This document shows, piece by piece, positions 18,220-26,943 of a stretch of 64,000 nucleotides of DNA; position 1 is the first letter of the stretch, and every line of letters begins with the position of its first letter. The stretch comes from Nonomuraea sp. PA05 (GTDB taxonomy: Bacteria > Actinomycetota > Actinomycetes > Streptosporangiales > Streptosporangiaceae): positions 280,471-344,470 of the forward strand of contig NZ_VSEY01000008.1 in the NCBI RefSeq assembly GCF_008086045.1. The letters run 5' to 3'. Below the pieces are notes generated by a model that did not search any database, was not told the origin of the DNA, and was given only the letters and a program-made list of their open reading frames with translations. Both the position numbers and the translations under genes were made by a program.

Positions 18220-19077
18220 ATGAGAGTGGAATTCGTGGCGGACGGTCTCACGCTGGCCGGCGACCTCCGGGTGCCGGACGGCGTGGGGCCGTGGCCGGGG
18301 CTGGTGTTCACGGGGCCGTTCACGGGCGTGCGCGACCAGGTCACAGGGCTGTACGCGGCGCGGCTGGCCGAGCGGGGTTACGCCACGCTGGCCTTCGACC
18401 ACCGCAACTGGGGCGAGTCGGAAGGGCGGCCGCGCCGCCACGAGGACCCGCAGGGCAAGCTGCACGACCTGCGGGCCGCGGTGTCGTTCCTGCGATCGCG
18501 GCCCGAGGTGGACCGGGAGCGGATCGGCGCGGTCGGGGTCTGCCTCGGCGGCGGGTACGCGCTGAAGTTCGCCGCCTTCGACCCCCGCGTGAAGGTGTTC
18601 GCCGGGATCGCCGGGGCCTACAACAACCCCTACGCGATGCGCGGCGCCGACCTGGCGCCCTACCTGGACGTGCTGGAGCGGCAGGACCTGGGCGGGCCCG
18701 TCGAGTACCTGCCCGCCGTCGCCGAGCACGGCGAGGCCGCGATGCCCGGCGACGAGCCGTACGCGTACTACGGGACCGAGCGCGGTGCCTCGCCGCTCTG
18801 GTCGAACGAGGTCACCAGGGCCGGCGTGCTGGAGCTGCTCACCATGGACAACATGACCGGCAGCGACTTCCTGTCGCCCAAGCCCGGGCTGATCGTGCAC
18901 GGCGTGGTCGACCGGTTCTGCGCGCCCGAGGGGGCGGAGGAGGTGTTCAAGCGGCTCGACCAGCCAAAGCGGATCGTCTGGGTGGACGCCAAGCAGCACA
19001 TCGACCTCTACGACCGCGAGCCGTACGTGACGCAGGCCGTGGACGCCACCGCTGATTTCCTGGGCGAACACCTCTGA
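18220..19077 (+). CDS. dienelactone-hydrolase-like alpha/beta hydrolase
   Basis: The 285-aa protein is an alpha/beta hydrolase whose nucleophile elbow reads GVCLGG, so the nucleophile is a cysteine, as in dienelactone hydrolases. The acid is probably Asp in GVVDRF and the base His in KQHIDLYD near the C-terminus. The substrate is unknown. It starts 15 bases after the oxidase stop, on the same strand and probably the same transcript. No clear ribosome site precedes the ATG. A GTG two codons upstream is an alternative. Confidence 0.8.
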   Translation: MRVEFVADGLTLAGDLRVPDGVGPWPGLVFTGPFTGVRDQVTGLYAARLAERGYATLAFDHRNWGESEGRPRRHEDPQGKLHDLRAAVSFLRSRPEVDRERIGAVGVCLGGGYALKFAAFDPRVKVFAGIAGAYNNPYAMRGADLAPYLDVLERQDLGGPVEYLPAVAEHGEAAMPGDEPYAYYGTERGASPLWSNEVTRAGVLELLTMDNMTGSDFLSPKPGLIVHGVVDRFCAPEGAEEVFKRLDQPKRIVWVDAKQHIDLYDREPYVTQAVDATADFLGEHL

Positions 19078-19106
19078 GGCGCTGGGCAAGGTGGTGCTGA
19101 AGGTCT

Positions 19107-19126
19107 CGCCAGGAAACCGCCTGGCG
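19107..19126 (+). terminator. hairpin after the hydrolase gene
   Basis: A perfect 7-bp stem (CGCCAGG with CCTGGCG, 6-base loop) starts 30 bases after the hydrolase stop. No T-tract follows, so termination here is only likely. A second hairpin at 19165-19187 lies close to the next start. Confidence 0.45.
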
Positions 19127-19193
19127 TGATGGGGCGGGCCGCCTGGCCGGGCATCATGCGTACGACCCCCGACGAGATCACGGGGGTTCGTGC

Positions 19194-20102
19194 GTGCGTG
19201 GGAAGTGGATGGCGTGGCTGGGGCTGGCGGTCGCGGCCGGCTGCGGGGCCGGCAAGGCGCCGGTCGTGCCCGCCGCGGTGGAGGTGCCGGTCAAGGTAGC
19301 GCGATGCGTCCTGAAATATCGTGACAACCGGGCGGCCGGCGTCGCCCGGGCGCGGCTCGAACGCGACCTCGCCGCCTACGTCCGCGACCGGCCGGGACGG
19401 ATCGTCTACGGCGCGCAGGACCTCGTCACCGGCGTCCGGCTGGGGCAGGGCGAGCACGAGCACGACATGATCACCGCCAGCGGGGCCAAGGTGGACATCC
19501 TCGCCGCGCTGCTGTCCCGCCGCGACTCCCGCCTCGACCAGGGAGAACGCGACCTGGCCTCCCGCATGATCCGCGAGAGCGACAACAGCGCCGCCGACGC
19601 GCTGTGGTCGCGGGTCGGCGGCGGCGGGGCCATGAGCGACTTCTACGCCAGGATCGGGCTCAAGGAGACCACACCAGGGCCCAGCAAGTACTGGGGCGGC
19701 ACCAACACCAGCCCCGCCGACCGCATCCGCCTGCTCAAGGTGCTGATCAGGGGCGGCAAGGGGCTGAGCGCCGCCGACCGGGGGATGGTGCTCGGGCTGA
19801 TGGAACGGGTGCAGAAGGACCAGGCGTGGGGCGTCAGCGCCGCCGCCAGGCCCGGTGACCGGGTGGCGCTCAAGAACGGGTGGACGCCCCGGCCGTTCAT
19901 CCACAACACGTGGGCGGTGACCAGCTACGGGAGGGTCGTCGGGCCGGGGCGGGACCTGCTGCTGTCCGTGCAGACCGACCGGCAGCCGGGGGAGGGGACG
20001 GGCATCCAGACCATCGAGGGCATCGCCCGGATGATCGGCCACCGGCTGGACGGCCTGTCCCCGACGACCACCCGCCCCTGCCCGACGAACCCCATCGCCT
20101 GA
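19194..20102 (+). CDS. beta-lactamase class A-fold serine hydrolase, lipoprotein
   Basis: The 302-aa protein has a short lipoprotein signal ending in VAAGC (Cys17), so it should sit outside the membrane. It carries the three class A motifs: SGAK (Ser96 and Lys99), SDN (129-131) and KNG at 227-229 in place of KTG. It may be a beta-lactamase or a D-alanyl-D-alanine carboxypeptidase-like enzyme. Activity is not predictable from motifs alone. The GTG start keeps the positive residues of the signal. Confidence 0.8.
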   Translation: MRGKWMAWLGLAVAAGCGAGKAPVVPAAVEVPVKVARCVLKYRDNRAAGVARARLERDLAAYVRDRPGRIVYGAQDLVTGVRLGQGEHEHDMITASGAKVDILAALLSRRDSRLDQGERDLASRMIRESDNSAADALWSRVGGGGAMSDFYARIGLKETTPGPSKYWGGTNTSPADRIRLLKVLIRGGKGLSAADRGMVLGLMERVQKDQAWGVSAAARPGDRVALKNGWTPRPFIHNTWAVTSYGRVVGPGRDLLLSVQTDRQPGEGTGIQTIEGIARMIGHRLDGLSPTTTRPCPTNPIA

Positions 20103-20129
20103 GCCCGGCCAGGCCTGAGCCGAGGGCGG

Positions 20130-21647
20130 TCAGTGGGCCGCGGTGAGCACCTCCTCCGGGATCTCCTTCGGCACGCCGCGCAGCCCCACCAGCGCCAGCA
20201 CCGCCACCACGGCCAGCAGGCCCGCCGTGACGAGCGAGGTCAGGTGCACGCCGTCCAGGAAGGCCGCCTGCGCCGCACGTACGAGCTGGCCGGCCTGCTC
20301 GGAGGGAAGCGCGGCGGCCACATTCAGCGCTCCGGCCAGCGACTCCCCGGCGGCCTCGCCCGGCACCCCGGCGGGCAGTTCCAGCGAGGCCCGGTACGCG
20401 CTGGTCAGCACCGTGCCCAGGATCGCGATGCCGAGCGCCCCGCCCAGCTCGAACGAGGTCTCCGACACCGCGGCGGCGGCCCCCGCACGCTGCCGCGGCG
20501 CCGTGGCGAGCACGTTGTCGTTGTTGACGGTGAACGCGAACCCGACGCCCATGCCGCCTATCACCATGACGGGCAGCAGCGTCAGGTAGTTCAACTCGGT
20601 GCCGAGAGTGGCGTAGTAGAGGAACGAGCCCGCGTTCATGGCCAGGCCCAGCGCGACCACGCCGTTCCTGCCGAGGTGGCGGATGAGCCTGGCGGCCAGC
20701 ACGCCGCCCACCGCGCCGCTCAGCCCGCCGGGAAGCTGAGCCAGCCCCGCCTGCAGCGGCGACCAGCCGAGCACGAGCTGCAGGTACCAGGCGAACATCA
20801 GCATCATGGCGGACATCGCGAAGATCGCCAGCAGGTTCGTCAGGATCGAGGCGGTGAACGCCCTGCGCGCGAACAGCCGCACGTCGATGAGCGGTTCGGC
20901 CAGCCTCGTCTGCCGCCACACGAACAGCGCCAGCAGCGCGACCCCCGCCACGCCCGCCGCCACCACGTCCGCGTGCCCGACGCCCTGGTGGGCGGCCTCC
21001 TTGACCGCGTAGATGACGGTCACCACACCGGTGAACGACAGCACCACGCTCACCAGGTCGATGCGGCCCGCGTCCGGGTTGCGCGACTCGGGCAGCACCA
21101 GGAAGCCGGCGACGACCACCACCGCCATGATCGGCACGTTGATCAGGAACACCGAACCCCACCAGAAGTGGTCGAGCAGCAGGCCGCCGACCACGGGGCC
21201 GACGGCGAAGCCCGCCGCGCTCATCCCGCTCCAGATGCCGACCGCCGCCGTCCGCTCACCCGGCTCGGTGAACACGTTGCGGATGATCGACAGGGTCGAG
21301 GGCATGATCGTCGCGCCCGCCACGCCCAGCAGCGCCCTGGCCGCGATCAGCAGCTCCGGGGTGGGCGCGTACGCCGTCACCACGGAGGCGGCGCCGAACG
21401 CGACGGCCCCGATCAGGAGCAGGCGTTTACGGCCGATGCGGTCACCCAGGTTGCCCATGGTGACGAGCAGGCCGGCCAGCGCGAAGCCGTACATGTCGCT
21501 GATCCAGAGCAGCTCCGTCGAGGTCGCGCCGAGGTCGGCCACCAGGCGGGGGAGCGCCAGGTGGAGGACCGTGAGGTCGAGGGAGAGCAGCAGCGTGGCC
21601 AGGCAGGCGACGGCCAGGCAGGACCATTTGTTCTTCATGCCGCACAT
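20130..21647 (-). CDS. MFS drug-efflux transporter, DHA2 family (14 TM)
   Basis: The roughly 505-aa protein has about 14 hydrophobic segments and the DHA2 pattern SLDLTVLHLALPRL in helix 1 and GNLGDRIGRKRLLL between helices 2 and 3. It probably exports a drug or secondary metabolite using the proton gradient. Starts at 21647 or 21638 are equally possible, and neither has a strong ribosome site. It lies 46 bases downstream of the large SARP regulator on the same strand, so the regulator may control it. Confidence 0.88.
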   Translation of the reverse strand: MCGMKNKWSCLAVACLATLLLSLDLTVLHLALPRLVADLGATSTELLWISDMYGFALAGLLVTMGNLGDRIGRKRLLLIGAVAFGAASVVTAYAPTPELLIAARALLGVAGATIMPSTLSIIRNVFTEPGERTAAVGIWSGMSAAGFAVGPVVGGLLLDHFWWGSVFLINVPIMAVVVVAGFLVLPESRNPDAGRIDLVSVVLSFTGVVTVIYAVKEAAHQGVGHADVVAAGVAGVALLALFVWRQTRLAEPLIDVRLFARRAFTASILTNLLAIFAMSAMMLMFAWYLQLVLGWSPLQAGLAQLPGGLSGAVGGVLAARLIRHLGRNGVVALGLAMNAGSFLYYATLGTELNYLTLLPVMVIGGMGVGFAFTVNNDNVLATAPRQRAGAAAAVSETSFELGGALGIAILGTVLTSAYRASLELPAGVPGEAAGESLAGALNVAAALPSEQAGQLVRAAQAAFLDGVHLTSLVTAGLLAVVAVLALVGLRGVPKEIPEEVLTAAH

Positions 21648-21693
21648 CGTGATCGGCGCGGCTGACGACGGACCTACCGCTCGCTGACCGCGT

Positions 21694-24600
21694 CTACTGC
21701 CCGGTGTGTGCGCCGCAGATCCGGGCCAGGGCGGCGTCGATGCGGGCGCGGGTGTCCTCGGTGCTGTACCAGCCGTCGGGGCACACCTCGCGCGCCCGCA
21801 CCAGCAGGGGACGAGCCGCCCCCGGCTCGCCGGACCGCAGCGCCACCAGCCCCAGCCCCAGCCACGACCAGGCGAGGATCTCCATCGAGCCGTTGCGGCG
21901 CGACAGCACGGCCGCCTGCTCGTAGTCCGCCCGCGCCCCCGCCACGTCGTCCAGCGCGAACCGCGCGTCGGCCCGCCGGCACAGCCCCTCGGCGATCTCC
22001 GTGGCCGCCCCCAGCTCCCGCGCCAGTTCGAGCGCCTCGTCGGCCAGCGCGTGCGCGCTGCGGTAGTCGCCCTGCAACTGGCGCAACGCACCCAGCCCGG
22101 ACAGCACCAGCACCATGCCCCACCGCTCCCCGATCGCCCTGAACCCGGCCAGGGCGGCCTCGAAGTGCTCCAGCGCCTCGTCGATCCGGCCGAGGATCTG
22201 CAGGACGAACGCGTGGCCGCAGCTCGCCAGCGCCCTCTTCCAATGGGTCAGGCCGCTGACCTTGTCCATGTAGAACTGCTGCATCGCGCCGAAGTCCGCG
22301 GGCGGCCCGGTGAACATCGACAGCAACATCATCATGAACTCCACCCGCACCGGCAGGTAGTCGATCGGCAGCAGCCGCCGCACCTCCTCCAGCCGGGTGC
22401 GCAGCAGCTCGTCCCGCCCGCCGGCCCAGGCCATGACGAGCACGCACATGCCGTACTCCTCCTCCAGGCCGGGGACGCGGGTCTCGCCCAGCGCGGCCAG
22501 CAGCGCGGCGGCCAGGCTCGCGCTGGCGGTGCGGTGGCCGCGCATCCACCAGTAGCAGGCGCTCTGCGCCAGCAGCCGCAGGCCCAGCTCGAACTGCCCG
22601 GACGCGGTCGCCCAGCGCACGGCCGCGTCCAGGTCGCCGCTCTCCTCATCCAGCCTGGCCAGCCACTCCAGCTGCGCGCCCGTACGCAGCAGCGGGTCCG
22701 CCGTCATGATCAGGTCGAGGTAGCAGCGGGCGTGCGCGTCGCGGACCGCGTGCTCCTCGCCCGACTCCGCCAGCCGCCCCGCGCAGAACGCCCTGATCGT
22801 CTCCAGCATCCTGAACCGGCCGTCCACGAACTCCACCAGCGACTTCTCCGCCAGCGAGAAGAGCACCTCCTCCGGCAGCCCGCACACCCGCTCGGCCACC
22901 TCCGGCCGCGCTCCCGTCACGAAGGCGCTCAGCCGCCTGGCCATCACCTGCTCGTTCTCGTCCAGCAGGTCCCAGCTCCACGCCACGACCGCGTGCAGCG
23001 TCTGGTGGCGGGGCAGCGCCGTACGGCTGCCGCGGGCCAGCAACCTGAACCGGTCGTCCAGCCGGGCCGCGACGTCGGCGACCGACAGCGTGCGCAGCCG
23101 TGCCGCCGCCAGCTCGATCGCCAGCGGCAGCCCGTCGAGAGCCCGGCAGATGTGCACGACGTGCGCGGCGTTGTCCCCGTCCACCACGAAACCGGGGCGC
23201 ACGGCGGCGGCGCGGTCGGCGAACAGCCGCACAGCCGGATAGCCGAGCGGCTCGTCCGTCTCGACGGGCGGCAGCCGCAGCGGCGCCACCGGCAGGATCG
23301 ACTCGCCCGTGATGCCCAGCGCCTCCCGGCTCGTCACCAGCACGCGCAGGTCGGGGCAGTTCGCCAGCAGGTGGTCGGCCAGCTCGGCGGTGGCGGCGAC
23401 CAGGTGCTCGCAGTTGTCCAGGACCAGCAGCAGCTCGCGGTCGGCCAGCGCGGTGACGAGCCTGGCCCAGGGGTCCAGGGCGGGGCGCTCGTGCAGCTTC
23501 AGCGCGGCGTCGCGGATGCCGAGCGCGGCCAGCACCGCCTGCGGCACGCCGTCGGCGTCGGAGACGGGGGCCAGCGGGACGAAGCAGACGTCGCCCGGCT
23601 CCCGTTCGGCCGCCTCGGTCGCCAGCCGCGTCTTGCCCGCGCCGCCCGGGCCGATCAGGGTGACGAGCCTGCAGTCCTGGAGCCTCGCGCCGAGCTGCGC
23701 CAGCTCGTCGGTGCGGCCCACGAAGCTGGTGAGCTGCGCCCGCAGCCCCTGCCTGGACCGCTGCCAGGCCTGACCTCGCGTCCCGGGCACCCCAGGACGC
23801 TCGCGCCCTGCGACGGCCGCGTGTGACGCACCTGGTGTGGCGGACTGCCACGAGCCCGGCGGGGCGGCGTGCGAGGCGGCCTGCCACGCGTCGGGCGGAG
23901 CGACGTGCGACACGCCTGGCGGAGCGGCGTGTGGCGCGCTTGGTGGGACGGCGTGCGTGGCGGCGGGCACGGCCGGGTAGGCCGGGCTCACGGGCGGGGC
24001 GAGGCCCGCGACGGGGCCGAGGGCGGGGTCGGCTCTGAGGACGGCGAGGTGGGCGGCGGCCAGCTCGGCGCCAGGCTCGACACCCAGCTCCTCGTCCAGC
24101 AGCTTCCTGGTCTCCTCGTAAACGCTGAGCGCCTCGGCCTGCCGCCCGCTGCCGTACAGAGCCCGCATGAGCTGCGCCCGCAGCCGCTCGCGCAACGGAT
24201 ACCCGGCCGCGAGCTGGCTCAGCTCGGCCACCAGCTCGCGATGCCGCCCGAGGTCGAGGTCGGCCTGCACCCGGTCCTCGGTGGCGGCCAGCCGCAGCTC
24301 CTCCAGACCGGCGGCGGCGGCCTCGGCGTGCGGGGCGTCGGCGAGCGGCGCGCCCCGCCACAGCTCCAGCGCCTCCCGCAGCAGCGCCGCCGCCCGCCGC
24401 GGGTCACCGGCGGCCAGCGCCTCCCGGCCCTCCGCGGTCAGCAGCTCGAACCTGCGCGCGTCCACGTCACGGGGATCGGCCACCAGCCGGTATCCGGCCG
24501 GGTGGAACTCCACCAGCTCCCTGCCCAGCGCCCGCCGCAGCCGGGACACCTGCGACTGCAGCGCGTTGGCCACGCCTTCCGGGGGGCGGGCGCCGTACAT

Positions 24601-24747
24601 GCCGTCCACGAGCTGCTCCGCGCCGACGACGCGGCCGGCGTGCAGGGCGAGCAGCGTCAGCAGGGCACGTACGCGGGGGCCGCCGAGCGTGACCGGCCGG
24701 CCGTCCTCGTCCAGCACGTTCGTGGGCCCGAGGATCTGGAAGCGCAT
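21694..24747 (-). CDS. SARP-STAND (AfsR-like) transcriptional regulator 1
   Basis: The 1017-aa protein has a winged-helix DNA-binding domain (1-90), a BTAD domain (about 97-240), a Pro/Ala/His-rich linker with repeated HAAPPG-like units (about 250-315), an ATPase domain with P-loop IGPGGAGKT (365-373) and LLLVLDNCEHL, and a C-terminal helical region of TPR type. Such proteins activate secondary-metabolite or transport genes after nucleotide binding. I chose the ATG at 24747 because it begins the conserved MRFQILGP start. It is a paralogue of the gene at 36976, and the MFS pump is its nearest candidate target. Confidence 0.88.
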   Translation of the reverse strand: MRFQILGPTNVLDEDGRPVTLGGPRVRALLTLLALHAGRVVGAEQLVDGMYGARPPEGVANALQSQVSRLRRALGRELVEFHPAGYRLVADPRDVDARRFELLTAEGREALAAGDPRRAAALLREALELWRGAPLADAPHAEAAAAGLEELRLAATEDRVQADLDLGRHRELVAELSQLAAGYPLRERLRAQLMRALYGSGRQAEALSVYEETRKLLDEELGVEPGAELAAAHLAVLRADPALGPVAGLAPPVSPAYPAVPAATHAVPPSAPHAAPPGVSHVAPPDAWQAASHAAPPGSWQSATPGASHAAVAGRERPGVPGTRGQAWQRSRQGLRAQLTSFVGRTDELAQLGARLQDCRLVTLIGPGGAGKTRLATEAAEREPGDVCFVPLAPVSDADGVPQAVLAALGIRDAALKLHERPALDPWARLVTALADRELLLVLDNCEHLVAATAELADHLLANCPDLRVLVTSREALGITGESILPVAPLRLPPVETDEPLGYPAVRLFADRAAAVRPGFVVDGDNAAHVVHICRALDGLPLAIELAAARLRTLSVADVAARLDDRFRLLARGSRTALPRHQTLHAVVAWSWDLLDENEQVMARRLSAFVTGARPEVAERVCGLPEEVLFSLAEKSLVEFVDGRFRMLETIRAFCAGRLAESGEEHAVRDAHARCYLDLIMTADPLLRTGAQLEWLARLDEESGDLDAAVRWATASGQFELGLRLLAQSACYWWMRGHRTASASLAAALLAALGETRVPGLEEEYGMCVLVMAWAGGRDELLRTRLEEVRRLLPIDYLPVRVEFMMMLLSMFTGPPADFGAMQQFYMDKVSGLTHWKRALASCGHAFVLQILGRIDEALEHFEAALAGFRAIGERWGMVLVLSGLGALRQLQGDYRSAHALADEALELARELGAATEIAEGLCRRADARFALDDVAGARADYEQAAVLSRRNGSMEILAWSWLGLGLVALRSGEPGAARPLLVRAREVCPDGWYSTEDTRARIDAALARICGAHTGQ

Positions 24748-24754
24748 GCTTCGA

Positions 24755-25498
24755 TTATCGCGGCAAGCCGGCGACGATCTCGGCATACGACGGGATCGCG
24801 GGGGCCTGCTCGCCGCGGGCGGCGAGCGCCGTCGCCAGCGCCGCGCCCAGCGCGGCCCGGTAGAGCAGCGATCCGGTGCTCACCCTGGCGACCCCGGCCT
24901 CGCCCAGCAGCGCCAGGCTCGGGCCGTTCGGCTGGTGGAGCACGTTGAGCGGCAGCGGGGTGCTCGCCGCGACCTTCGCGATCTCGTCGAGGTCGGTCAG
25001 CCCCGGGACGAAGACGCCGTCGGCGTGCCCGTAGGCCGCCACCCGCTCGTAGGTGCCCTCGCCGTCGCCCAGCCAGTACGTGTCGGTGCGGGCGTTGACG
25101 AACACCCCGTGTCCCTTGGCGGCCTCGATGATCCGCTGGTGCAGCTCGATGGGCCGGAGTGTGCCGTCGGGCCGGCCGTCCTCCAGGTTGACGCCGGCCA
25201 CGCCCAGTGCGGCCAGGCTCGCCACCAGGTCGCCCACCTCGGCGGGGTCGTCGCTGAAGCCGCCCTCGATGTCCACCGTGACCAGGACGCCCAGGCCGCT
25301 GATCGCCTCGGCCAGCTCGATCGTCTCGGCCCTGGTGGCGCCGGCCGCGTCCGGTTTGCCGTGTACGGCGGCCACGCCGAGGCTGGTCGTGCCGATCGCG
25401 GGGAAGCCGTGCGCGGCCAGGTAGGCGGCGGAGCCGTAGTCCCAGGCGTTGGGCAGCAGCAGCGGGTCGCCGGGGCGGTGCAGGTCGTGGAAGTTCAC
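24755..25498 (-). CDS. isocitrate lyase/PEP mutase family protein
   Basis: The 247-aa protein is a short TIM barrel of the ICL/PEPM superfamily, seen in PLLLPNAWDYGSAAYLAA, VTVDIEGGF and FVNARTDTYWLG. The members cleave or form C-C or C-P bonds next to carboxylates, but this small subgroup is mostly uncharacterised. The GTG start overlaps the stop of the mini-P450 gene by 4 bases. No phosphonate genes are nearby, so phosphonate synthesis is not supported. Confidence 0.82.
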   Translation of the reverse strand: MNFHDLHRPGDPLLLPNAWDYGSAAYLAAHGFPAIGTTSLGVAAVHGKPDAAGATRAETIELAEAISGLGVLVTVDIEGGFSDDPAEVGDLVASLAALGVAGVNLEDGRPDGTLRPIELHQRIIEAAKGHGVFVNARTDTYWLGDGEGTYERVAAYGHADGVFVPGLTDLDEIAKVAASTPLPLNVLHQPNGPSLALLGEAGVARVSTGSLLYRAALGAALATALAARGEQAPAIPSYAEIVAGLPR

Positions 25499-26220
25499 TT
25501 GAGAATCCCTTCCAGGACGCCCGCGGCCAGCGCGAGCGCGTGTTCGGGGGCGGGGCAGGGGCGCACGCCGTGGCCGAAGGTGAGGTGGGGGACGTGGCCG
25601 AGCGCGGGGTCGATCGCGTCGGGGTCGCGGTTGACGGCCACCAGGTCGATGGTCACCTCGTCGCCGGTGCGGGTGTCGAGCCGGCGGCTGGCCTTGAGAG
25701 GCGGGTCCTGCCTCAGCGTCTCGCACAGCAGCATGTCGATGTCCTGGTCTTTCGCGGCGTGCTTGAGTGCGGTCTCGATGAGGCCTTCGGTGGCGGCGTG
25801 CGCCTGGAGCAGCAGGGTGATCACGGGTACTCCGGCCAGCTTCAGCAGCTCGGCCACGGCGGCGTCGGCCTGCGGGCTCTCCTCGCCCGACAGGTAACCG
25901 GCCGCTGCGGCGGGCACGGCCCGGGTGTCGGCGACCCCGAGCGCGGCCCCCAGCACGGCCACCGGCACGCCACGCCAGTCGCCGCCCCGCTGCCTGGTCA
26001 GCGCCTCGGCGGCGGACCGCAGCGCGGCGGGGTTCAGCCCGCTCAGCAGCGCGACCAGCTCGCGGCGCCGCTCGGCGTGCGCGGGGCCGGTGCTGAACCG
26101 GGAGACGTGGGCGCGCAGCCAGGCCAGCGTCCCTTCCGCGCCGTCCTGGCGTACGGGTGGCGGCACGTACCTGGTGTCGGAGAGCACCGCCTGGGCTTCG
26201 GCATGTCGGGTGATGAGCAT
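25495..26220 (-). CDS. compact cytochrome P450 (241 aa)
   Basis: The protein is about 60% of normal P450 length but keeps the core motifs in order: a C-helix-like GPAHAERRREL (45-55), an I-helix AHAAT (140-144), the K-helix ExxR as ETLR (167-170) and the heme loop FGHGVRPC with the ligand Cys222. The N-terminal beta domain and the F/G helices are missing or shortened. Because the frame is intact and coupled to the next gene, it is probably functional and not a remnant. Redox partners are not encoded nearby. The ATG at 26220 has no ribosome site and may be leaderless. Confidence 0.78.
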   Translation of the reverse strand: MLITRHAEAQAVLSDTRYVPPPVRQDGAEGTLAWLRAHVSRFSTGPAHAERRRELVALLSGLNPAALRSAAEALTRQRGGDWRGVPVAVLGAALGVADTRAVPAAAAGYLSGEESPQADAAVAELLKLAGVPVITLLLQAHAATEGLIETALKHAAKDQDIDMLLCETLRQDPPLKASRRLDTRTGDEVTIDLVAVNRDPDAIDPALGHVPHLTFGHGVRPCPAPEHALALAAGVLEGILK

Positions 26221-26265
26221 GGGTTCACGCTAGGGCGAGGTTCTTTCGGCGGCCGTCGAAGTGTG

Positions 26266-26943
26266 TCAGGCGGCCAGCCGTTCCTGGGGGTCGCGGGCGG
26301 GCGCGGGCTCCTCGGCGGGAACGGGCTCGCTGCGGACCGCGGCCCGGACGGGCAGGGCGGTCAGCGCCATGGCGATGAGCAGCGCCATCTCGGCCAGCAC
26401 GACGCCGCGCTCCAGCATCCCGTAGTAGCCGCCGCCGTTGATCAGCGTCGAGGTGAAGGAGGCGGGGTGGGCCGCCAGGTAGATCGCGAGGGTCGCCCCG
26501 GCGGCGACGCTGAGGGCGCGCACCGCGTTCCAGCCGGGCGTGGCCCTGCGGCCTCTGGCCAGGATCCAGCCGGCGACCGGCAGCGAGGTGAACACGACGG
26601 CCGCCGACCAGCGGTGGATCTCGCCGGACACCGTCCCGATCTGCGAGGTGCCGGGGTCGGTGGGGAAGATCGCGCTCATCATCAGGCCCGCGGCCCCGGC
26701 CACCAGCAGCACGCGGGTGGGCGCGGTGCGGGCCGGGTCGGTGGTGGCCAGCCCGTACGCCAGGCACAGGCAGGCCGCCGCCAGCGCGAGCATCCCGATC
26801 AGGACGGGCACCAGCCCGCCGGACACCAGCGCGTAGTCACTGAGCAGCACCTGGGTGGGCAGCGCCACGTCCGCGTACGCGAGCGCGGCGGCGGACACCA
26901 GCGTGCCGAGCACCGTGCCCCAGATGCCCTGCCTGGGGGTCAT
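26266..26943 (-). CDS. DUF998 family membrane protein
   Basis: The 225-aa protein has about six hydrophobic helices and the DUF998 hallmark IFPTDPGTSQIGTVSGEIHR between helices. Function is unknown. The ATG overlaps the stop of the upstream glycosyltransferase gene (ATGA), so the two are made together, perhaps for a surface glycoconjugate. Confidence 0.8.
   Translation of the reverse strand: MTPRQGIWGTVLGTLVSAAALAYADVALPTQVLLSDYALVSGGLVPVLIGMLALAAACLCLAYGLATTDPARTAPTRVLLVAGAAGLMMSAIFPTDPGTSQIGTVSGEIHRWSAAVVFTSLPVAGWILARGRRATPGWNAVRALSVAAGATLAIYLAAHPASFTSTLINGGGYYGMLERGVVLAEMALLIAMALTALPVRAAVRSEPVPAEEPAPARDPQERLAA

Noticed and set aside
20130..24747. Antibiotic biosynthetic cluster around the SARP regulator and MFS pump
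   Set aside because: No biosynthetic core enzymes were found on either side.
24755..25498. Phosphonate biosynthesis locus because of the PEP-mutase-like gene
   Set aside because: No phosphonopyruvate decarboxylase or other phosphonate genes are present, and this short subgroup is common outside such loci.
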